A stretch of DNA of 5,564 nucleotides from JBECKQ01 sp040235375 (GTDB lineage: Bacteria; Planctomycetota; Phycisphaerae; UBA1845), in contig JBECKQ010000203.1 in NCBI GenBank assembly GCA_040235375.1, positions 1 to 5,564 on the forward strand. The letters run 5' to 3'. The notes under the pieces were generated by a model. It was given only the letters and a program-made list of their open reading frames with translations. It made no database searches and had not been told where the DNA came from. This document shows, piece by piece, positions 1 to 4,343 of this stretch. The position numbers were made by a program, and so were the translations under genes. Positions within the stretch are counted from its first letter, which is position 1; every line of letters begins with the position of its first letter.

Positions 1-756
1 CGGTAGGGCAATTCCGTTGTCGTCGCGCAGCAGACGCTCGAACTCGGCGACGGCCGCGCTTCCCGCGAACGCGTACACGCGAGGATCGGCTAGCAACGTC
101 GAATGATCGGCGACGTGCATCCACGCCGCAAACCGCACCGGGTCCGGCTCGATCAGGTACAGCGGCTGGCTGTAAGTGAGAAACAGGTTGGCCGTGTCCG
201 CCTGCACGCGATCGATCAGCGTGCCGACGCGACAACCGGACACCGCAACCGGTCCGTACTTGCCGGACGGCGGAAGCTCGACCTGCTCCTCAACAGGACA
301 CATCGTCAGCGCAGGTAGCCACTCGCGAAGGCTGCCCGCCTGGCGGCGAGACATGAATGCACGGCCGTCTCGCGTTCGATACAGGTGAACGTTGCGAAGA
401 TGATCCGGCAGCTCGCCGACCAGCCTGCGCAGGTGCGGCCGATCGGCCAGTAGCGCGGCGGCGTTATTCCGAAACCTTGCCTCGCAGTCGTTCCAGGAGA
501 CGCGGCCGTTCGGCAGGGCCGCCAGCGCCCGCGGAACGTCACCTTGAATGTGCGCCCGCAGGTCGGTGCGAAGCTGCACGAGCTCCCGGGCCGGTCCGCC
601 GAGTCCTTCCTCGACCAGGGCGCGCAACGCGGCCGCAGCCAGTGCCGGCGCATCCGGTATCGCTGCCAGTGCGGCGTGCGCCTGGCGAATGAACTCGTAG
701 CGCCGGCCGGCCCGGTCGATGTCGGTCAGCCGGTCTGTTAACTCCTCGAGATTCAC
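1..756 (-). CDS. Partial protein, probable glycan-related transferase (N-terminal 252 residues)
   Basis: An uninterrupted minus-strand frame runs from a GTG at 754-756 to the left edge, so the C-terminus is outside the window. The start is supported by AAGGA on the minus strand (764-768), 7 bases upstream of the GTG. Residues 1-125 are mostly helical-looking and rich in Ala, Leu and Arg, with no motif I can name. Residues 174-232 look like an alpha/beta nucleotide-fold segment: a Gly-containing turn (GCRVGTL, 174-180), then a hydrophobic strand ending in acidic residues (LYLIEPDP, 199-206), then LLADPRVYAFAG (221-232). That pattern resembles the region ahead of the catalytic domain in large bacterial glycosyltransferase-like proteins (CgeB-like or MAF/DUF115-like), where the EPD segment follows a glycine-rich loop. 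The catalytic part is not visible, so the enzyme class is an inference. It is transcribed divergently from the methyltransferase gene at 904. The coding frame is secure; the function is tentative. Confidence 0.75.
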   Translation of the reverse strand, partial: MNLEELTDRLTDIDRAGRRYEFIRQAHAALAAIPDAPALAAAALRALVEEGLGGPARELVQLRTDLRAHIQGDVPRALAALPNGRVSWNDCEARFRNNAAALLADRPHLRRLVGELPDHLRNVHLYRTRDGRAFMSRRQAGSLREWLPALTMCPVEEQVELPPSGKYGPVAVSGCRVGTLIDRVQADTANLFLTYSQPLYLIEPDPVRFAAWMHVADHSTLLADPRVYAFAGSAAVAEFERLLRDDNGIALP

Positions 757-761
757 GCGCG

Positions 762-768
762 TTTCCTT
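762..768 (-). promoter_or_regulatory. Ribosome-binding site for the leftmost gene
   Basis: On the minus strand this reads AAGGAAA. Its AAGGA core lies 7 bases before the GTG at 756. It decides the start, because no other good Shine-Dalgarno and start pair lies nearby in this frame. Confidence 0.6.
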
Positions 769-828
769 GTCTGCCTGACTATCGGACGCTCGCCGCCTCC
801 ACGCTTAAGGCGATTCGGTCATTTCGCT

Positions 829-851
829 GGCCCCTCCGGCGGGCGAGGGCC
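829..851. repeat. Imperfect GC-rich inverted repeat (possible hairpin)
   Basis: The left arm GGCCC-C-TC can pair with the right arm GAGGGCC, giving seven base pairs with one bulged C and a loop of about eight bases. No T-run follows on either strand, so it does not look like an intrinsic terminator. It could be a leader hairpin of the methyltransferase mRNA or an operator, or simply chance in GC-rich DNA. Confidence 0.3.
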
Positions 852-890
852 GATAAACACGCATTGCGCGGCCGGGAACGCTGCGCCTTC

Positions 891-895
891 AGGAG
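891..895 (+). promoter_or_regulatory. Ribosome-binding site for the class I methyltransferase
   Basis: AGGAG lies 8 bases before the GTG at 904. It supports that GTG over the nearby ATG at 910 and other ATGs in this stretch, which are in other frames. Confidence 0.65.
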
Positions 896-903
896 TTTCG
901 CCC

Positions 904-1545
904 GTGAAATGCGAATGCTCATGCGCGAGCGGCTGTGCGTCAGCACCTGCCGCCGACTCGAAGCCTCAGCGCGGTCTAACGCCAGAGGAAACATGGGCGG
1001 CGTTCGGCCGCGACCATCTGCTGCTCGATCAGGTCGCCGAATATCAACGCCGGTTCTCCTTCGCCACCGCGATCGAGACCGGCACGTGGAAGGGCCATAC
1101 GACCGTCGCGCTCGCCCGACTGTTCCCCGCCGTCTACACGATCGAGGTGAACGCCGAGCGCCATGCGGCCACGCTGCCGCGCTTCGAAGCATTCGCCAAC
1201 GTAACGGCCCTCTGCGGCTCCTCGCCGCGCGTCCTCGTGGATCTCGTCTCGCGCGTCGAGTATCCGCTGTTCGCCTTTCTCGACGCCCACTGGCAGAACG
1301 ACTGGCCGCTCCGCGACGAGCTGAAAATCCTGCTGAGCGTCCGCCGGCCCAAGCTGATCCTGATCCACGACTTCAAAGTGCCGGGCCGCACGTTCGGCTA
1401 CGATCGATACGGCGAACACGAGTGCTCGCTCGAATACATCGCCGACCTGCTCCCGCACGACGAATGCCGCTACAGCTTCAACTCGCACGTCGCCCCGCAA
1501 TCCGAAGCCCGCGGGGCCATGTTCATCGAGCATCTGCTGACGTGA
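904..1545 (+). CDS. Class I SAM-dependent methyltransferase (213 aa)
   Basis: A cytoplasmic enzyme expected to transfer a methyl group from S-adenosylmethionine; the acceptor is unknown, though the setting suggests a sugar or glycan precursor. The Rossmann-type core is visible in order. Motif I is AIETGTWKGHTT at residues 56-67 (the E-T-G-T-x-x-G SAM loop). The strand YTIEVN at 78-83 ends with acidic E81, the expected ribose-binding residue. FLDAHW at 125-130 is the motif IV-like acidic position, and LILIHDF at 151-157 is the following strand with a conserved-looking HD pair. This order is typical of Methyltransf_24-type or cephalosporin hydroxylase-like methyltransferases found in glycan clusters. 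The start is GTG with AGGAG 8 bases upstream. The first eleven residues contain four cysteines (C3, C5, C7, C11), which is odd for this family. The gene is apparently alone on its strand and converges on the broken FkbM gene, 13 bases beyond its stop. Family call is firm; substrate unknown. Confidence 0.88.
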   Translation: MKCECSCASGCASAPAADSKPQRGLTPEETWAAFGRDHLLLDQVAEYQRRFSFATAIETGTWKGHTTVALARLFPAVYTIEVNAERHAATLPRFEAFANVTALCGSSPRVLVDLVSRVEYPLFAFLDAHWQNDWPLRDELKILLSVRRPKLILIHDFKVPGRTFGYDRYGEHECSLEYIADLLPHDECRYSFNSHVAPQSEARGAMFIEHLLT

Positions 1546-1558
1546 TGGCGGCGGGGGG

Positions 1559-1957
1559 CTACCGATCCGTTGCGATGTACAGGGCATCGGCCCAGATGTG
1601 CGGCATGACCGCGTCGCAAGAGGATTGCCCGTCTCCAGAAAGCCGAGCAGCGAATTGGATTCCGACGACGCGGTGAGGTTGATCTCGGCCCAGCCGGTCG
1701 TGTCGGAAACGGCGCAATTCACGGGATGAATGCACAGTTTTTCCGCCAACGATTCAAGCTGCCGGTATACGCCGGCCACCGGCTCGAAGCAGTAGATGTC
1801 CGCGTCGGGATAGGCTTGCCGGGGATTCCGCGCGGTCTGGCCGACGTTCGCGCCGCAGTCGAGCACGACCTTCGCCCCGGGGGCAGACCTGCTTCCAGTC
1901 CTCCCACTTGTTCGTCGCGGCAAAATCTCGGGAAGCAGCGTCCAGCGTTTGCGTCAC
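1559..1957 (-). pseudogene. FkbM-family methyltransferase, frameshifted and internally deleted
   Basis: Intact FkbM enzymes are SAM-dependent O-methyltransferases, often acting on sugars or polyketides. Translation would start at GTG 1957, overlapping the upstream stop, and read about 27 residues (through NKWEDWKQVCPR). At the C5G4 tract (1875-1883) the homology moves to another frame, consistent with one extra base. That second frame has KVVLDCGANVGQTA (motif I, SAM-binding), then ADIYCFEPV (acidic end of strand 2), HPVNCAVSD and SSESNSLLGFLETGNPLA, the first half of the domain. The central part, with the family's LK(I/L)DVEGxE-type motif, is absent. Near 1600-1625 the likely ending jumps to a third reading, VMPHIWADALYIATDR followed by TAG at 1559-1561, which looks like an FkbM C-terminus. 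The total is about 130 residues, against roughly 230-280 usual. The NP in QTARNPRQ also looks degraded. FkbM identity is firm and loss of function likely; a sequencing error could explain the frameshift but not the missing centre. Confidence 0.8.
1875..1883 (-). other. Frameshift site: C5G4 tract in the FkbM gene
   Basis: On the minus strand the tract reads CCCCCGGGG. Upstream of it the coupled start frame encodes a plausible N-terminus. Downstream, the conserved SAM-binding strand is in a frame reached by removing one base. A one-base gain in this homopolymer-like tract is the simplest cause. Confidence 0.65.
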
Positions 1958-3237
1958 AGCAAGCCCTCCTGCGCGAGGCGAGCGACCACCGCGTCGACGC
2001 GATGGCGCAGCAGATGCTCGCTCATGGTCCGCTCATGCCCCGCGCGGGCGATGCGCTCGCGCTTCTCCGGGTGCGCCGTGTAGTAACGCACTTTGTCCAG
2101 AAGCTCGGTCTCGTTGCGAAAGAATTCGCACTCCCTGCCAATCTCGAAGTGCTCGCCCAGCTCTTCCTGATGATGACTGAGCAAGAAGCCGCCGAACGCC
2201 GTCACCTCGAACGGGCGCAGATTGAGGCCGGTATCGTTGTCGCCGTTGACCATGTTCAGGCAGATCGGCGTTTCGCGGATGAGCCGCTCGTAGGCAGGCC
2301 GATCCACGCGTGGGTGCGACTCGATGCCATACGCGCTTCGCCAGCGATCGCCGCCGATCAACAGGAAGTGGTCGCCCAGTTCGCGGTGCAAGCGCAGCAC
2401 GAATCGATCGCGGAGGGCCAGGTTCCGCGCGGCGATGAACACCATTTTCCGCTCGTAATACCGGCGGATCGCTTCTGCCCGCGCCGCGGGCGTAGCCTCT
2501 TCCGCCGGCGACGGTCCCATGCCGTACTGCCGATACGCATCGAGAAAACTCTCGCACGAGCGATCCTCGACCGCCGCCAGCGCGAGCAGCCCGGGCCACT
2601 GCGTCCGCACGTCCACCCCGTCCGCGTGCGAGAAGTACCGCGACTGCTGACTGCCGGCGAAGAGCACGTCGGGCCCGTCAGTGCGAACCTGCCGCGGCCC
2701 GGTGGGATAGTCGATCGCGTCAGCGGCGAGCGGTAGGTAGAAGCAGCCACCCACGCCCATCCACTGCAACTCCCGCAGATGGCCGCGCGTGAAGATCGCC
2801 TTCCGCCACGTCGAGCTGGCCAGCATCGTCTGCACAAGCACGGGATCGACCCGCTTGAACAGAATGCGAAACGACTCCGTCCAGTGAGAAACGAGCGGCA
2901 CGCCCAGCACGTGATGCAGCAGCGCGGCCGGACCGGCACTGGCCGGATCCTCCACAAAGAGCATGCCGTCGCCGTACATGTCGAGGATGAAGTCGACGCG
3001 GCGGCCTCGAAGCATGTCATGCACGAGCCGCCCATGAGCAATCCGCTGCTCGATGGTCGAGTCGAAACACGTGTCGGTCGGCAGGGCCGGCAGCGGAATG
3101 CACTCGTGGCCGGCCGCGCAAACCGCTTCCGCCCACCAGCCGCGGCCCAGAGCGGCGATCGTCAGCGTCCGCCGCCGGCCGGTCGGGCCGCCGACAGGCC
3201 TGTCACACGTTGCCTGGGCATGGATAGACCGGTTCAC
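1954..3237 (-). CDS. CgeB-like glycosyltransferase (427 aa from the chosen GTG)
   Basis: Probably a cytoplasmic or peripheral GT-B-fold enzyme that moves a sugar from a nucleotide-sugar donor onto a surface or secreted glycan. Residues 24-30 (TLTIAAL) form the first hydrophobic strand, and VDFILDMYGDG at 81-91 and GVPLVSHWTES at 112-122 fit the N-terminal Rossmann-like domain. DVLFAGSQ at 190-197 begins the second domain. The clearest evidence is C-terminal (about 336-413): TGLNLRPFEVTAFGGFLLS, then LGEHFEIGRECEFFRNETELLDK, then YYTAHPEKRERIARAGHE. This matches the family pattern Glyco_trans_1_2, including the Glu of RPFE expected near the donor ribose or diphosphate. The GTG at 3237 has no clear Shine-Dalgarno; another in-frame GTG at 3312 is possible but adds residues that do not look like the domain. 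The stop overlaps the FkbM start by GTGA, so the two form an operon. Family call is strong; start and sugar specificity are uncertain. Confidence 0.87.
   Translation of the reverse strand: MNRSIHAQATCDRPVGGPTGRRRTLTIAALGRGWWAEAVCAAGHECIPLPALPTDTCFDSTIEQRIAHGRLVHDMLRGRRVDFILDMYGDGMLFVEDPASAGPAALLHHVLGVPLVSHWTESFRILFKRVDPVLVQTMLASSTWRKAIFTRGHLRELQWMGVGGCFYLPLAADAIDYPTGPRQVRTDGPDVLFAGSQQSRYFSHADGVDVRTQWPGLLALAAVEDRSCESFLDAYRQYGMGPSPAEEATPAARAEAIRRYYERKMVFIAARNLALRDRFVLRLHRELGDHFLLIGGDRWRSAYGIESHPRVDRPAYERLIRETPICLNMVNGDNDTGLNLRPFEVTAFGGFLLSHHQEELGEHFEIGRECEFFRNETELLDKVRYYTAHPEKRERIARAGHERTMSEHLLRHRVDAVVARLAQEGLL
1965..1970 (-). promoter_or_regulatory. Strong ribosome-binding site for the FkbM gene
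   Basis: On the minus strand this is AGGAGG, placed about 7 bases before GTG 1957 and lying inside the last codons of the CgeB-like gene. With the 4-base GTGA stop/start overlap (1954-1957) it indicates translational coupling, and it fixes the FkbM start even though the gene body is damaged. Confidence 0.7.
3193..3204. repeat. Perfect 12-base palindrome GACAGGCCTGTC
   Basis: The sequence equals its own reverse complement. It sits 33-44 bases inside the CgeB-like gene if that gene starts at 3237, just downstream of the divergent intergenic region, so it could be an operator half-site pair. Chance occurrence in GC-rich coding DNA is also reasonable. Confidence 0.3.
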
Positions 3238-3347
3238 CCCCGAGTTATCGGCCGTGATGTCGCTTCGGATGAAGGCCCCTTCCGTCCGATATACCGTTGT
3301 GCAGCGTGCCACGGAGGGCCCTGCACTGGTTTTACCGGGCGGAGCCC
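3238..3347. promoter_or_regulatory. Divergent intergenic region, CgeB-like gene and radical SAM gene
   Basis: About 110 bases separate the leftward CgeB-like start from the rightward radical SAM start, so promoters for both operons are expected here. The most AT-rich spots are GATATACC around 3288-3295 and TTTTA around 3330-3334. TATACC on the plus strand, and TATATC on the minus strand, could serve as -10 elements, but neither has a good -35 at normal spacing. If the CgeB-like gene starts at GTG 3312 instead, the gap shrinks to about 35 bases. Confidence 0.4.
3337..3344 (+). promoter_or_regulatory. Ribosome-binding site for the radical SAM gene
   Basis: GGGCGGAG ends 3 bases before ATG 3348. 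The spacing is short, but it favours this ATG over the upstream in-frame TTG at 3297. The residues added by the TTG do not resemble the family, whose proteins normally begin shortly before the first iron-sulfur cysteine. Confidence 0.45.
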
Positions 3348-4301
3348 ATGACCGTCGCGTTCCCCACGCACATCCAGATTCAGACCACGACCACCTGCGG
3401 GGCGGCCTGCTCCATCTGTCCGCATCCGCGCCACTCGCCGAACTGGCCCAACCGGGCCATGCGCGACGCCCTCTTCGACGCAATCGTCGAGCAGTTGCGC
3501 GGCCGCGAGATCGAATACCTCTGCCCGTACCTCATGGCCGATCCGCTGGCCGACCCGAAGATATTCGACCGCACCGCCCGGCTCCGCGATGCCCTGCCGG
3601 ACGCGCATATCGAGTTGAGCACGACCGGCCTGTACCTGTCCGCGCGGATCGCCGACCGCCTGCTCGACGCCCCCCTGAGCGAACTGCGTATCAGCAGTCA
3701 CGGCATCTCCGCTGCCGAGTACGCCCGGACCATGCCCGGCGTGAACTTCGAGCGGGCGATGGCCAACATCGAACAGTTCATCGAAGCGTGGCAACGGCGC
3801 CGGCCATTCCCACTGAGCATCGTGTCGCTGTGGGGCCTGTGGTCGCCGCAGCGCGAACAGGAAATCGGGCGTTTCTGGCAGCAGCGCGGCGTCGAGCTGA
3901 ACAAGTGGCGCGTCGTCTCCCGCGCGCGGCATATCGATCTGACCGTCTTCGGCGAAGCGTCACCCGATCCGACCCGGCAGCGCCACGCAAAACACGCGCC
4001 GCCGTACGCCTGCCGATTCGATCGCGACACGCGCTGGCTGCACATTCTCAGCGACGGGCGCGTCGCCCTGTGCTGTATGGATTACGGCCAGGAGCAGATC
4101 GTCGGCGACGTATCGCGCCAATCGATCGCCGACGTCTGGCATGGCGAGCAGCTTCAGCGCGTGCGAATGAGAATCAGCGGCGAAACACCGGCGGAGGCGA
4201 CGTTTCTCTGCAACCGATGCGAATGGCACGTCAGCCGGCCGCCGTGCAGCGCGGCAACGTGCGAAAGCAGACCGGCCACAATCGCCGCCGGCGTTCAATA
4301 A
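3348..4301 (+). CDS. Radical SAM/SPASM domain protein (317 aa)
   Basis: Radical SAM enzymes use a [4Fe-4S] cluster to cleave S-adenosylmethionine and start radical chemistry; SPASM proteins add a C-terminal domain that binds auxiliary clusters. The first strand (HIQIQTTTTC) leads into C17-x3-C21-x2-C24 followed by PHP, the standard cluster-binding motif. MADPLADP at 63-70 occupies the place of the usual GGEPL loop, with Asp replacing Glu. IELSTTGLYL at 88-97 and LRISSHG at 113-119 match later strands of the partial TIM barrel. The SPASM part spans about 220-295: C222, GRVALCCMDY (C242, C243), GDVSRQSIADVWHGEQLQ, then LCNRC (C288, C291), with further cysteines C300 and C305. ATG 3348 gives a family-like N-terminus. 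The capsule-like gene follows 42 bases after the stop on the same strand, so an operon is likely. Its substrate is unknown; modification of a sugar or a peptide carrier are both possible. Confidence 0.9.
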   Translation: MTVAFPTHIQIQTTTTCGAACSICPHPRHSPNWPNRAMRDALFDAIVEQLRGREIEYLCPYLMADPLADPKIFDRTARLRDALPDAHIELSTTGLYLSARIADRLLDAPLSELRISSHGISAAEYARTMPGVNFERAMANIEQFIEAWQRRRPFPLSIVSLWGLWSPQREQEIGRFWQQRGVELNKWRVVSRARHIDLTVFGEASPDPTRQRHAKHAPPYACRFDRDTRWLHILSDGRVALCCMDYGQEQIVGDVSRQSIADVWHGEQLQRVRMRISGETPAEATFLCNRCEWHVSRPPCSAATCESRPATIAAGVQ

Positions 4302-4330
4302 CAGTGCAACGAGTTTGAACCAGCGACGTT

Positions 4331-4335
4331 AAGGA
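4331..4335 (+). promoter_or_regulatory. Ribosome-binding site for the capsule-like gene
   Basis: AAGGA lies 8 bases before ATG 4344. It lies in the 42-base gap after the radical SAM stop codon, which contains no terminator, so both genes are probably read from one mRNA. Confidence 0.65.
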
Positions 4336-4343
4336 ATGCCATC

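Larger units (their letters stand above)
757..903. promoter_or_regulatory. Divergent intergenic region between two leaderless-edge genes
   Basis: This 147-base stretch separates the leftward gene ending at 756 from the rightward methyltransferase beginning at 904, so it should carry promoters for both. I see no convincing -35/-10 pair on either strand. Weak candidates are GATAAA at 852-857 on the plus strand and GATAGT on the minus strand near 778-783, and neither has a well-placed -35 box. An imperfect GC-rich inverted repeat lies at 829-851. The region holds no credible small gene. Confidence 0.4.

Noticed and set aside
829..851. The GC-rich hairpin as an intrinsic terminator
   Set aside because: No T-run follows on either strand, and it lies between divergent genes, where no terminator is expected.
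976..1558. The minus-strand frame carrying the FkbM motifs continues past the FkbM end into the methyltransferase gene
   Set aside because: After NPLATR the reading has no family resemblance and becomes antisense to the well-supported methyltransferase at 904-1545. The continuation is the result of the frame change, not a fusion protein.
1875..1883. Programmed ribosomal frameshifting at the C5G4 tract
   Set aside because: The tract is not a typical slippery heptamer of A and T bases, and I see no stimulating structure beyond ordinary GC content. The domain centre is missing anyway, so a decaying gene explains more.
1726..2736. A 336-codon plus-strand open frame opposite the FkbM and CgeB-like genes
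   Set aside because: It has no recognisable motif and runs through two genes on the other strand. The minus strand there has conserved glycosyltransferase and SAM-binding motifs.
3053..4318. A 421-codon plus-strand open frame crossing the CgeB-like start and the radical SAM gene
   Set aside because: The product is Arg- and Pro-rich in a shadow frame. The radical SAM motif C-x3-C-x2-C and the SPASM cysteines lie in a different frame.
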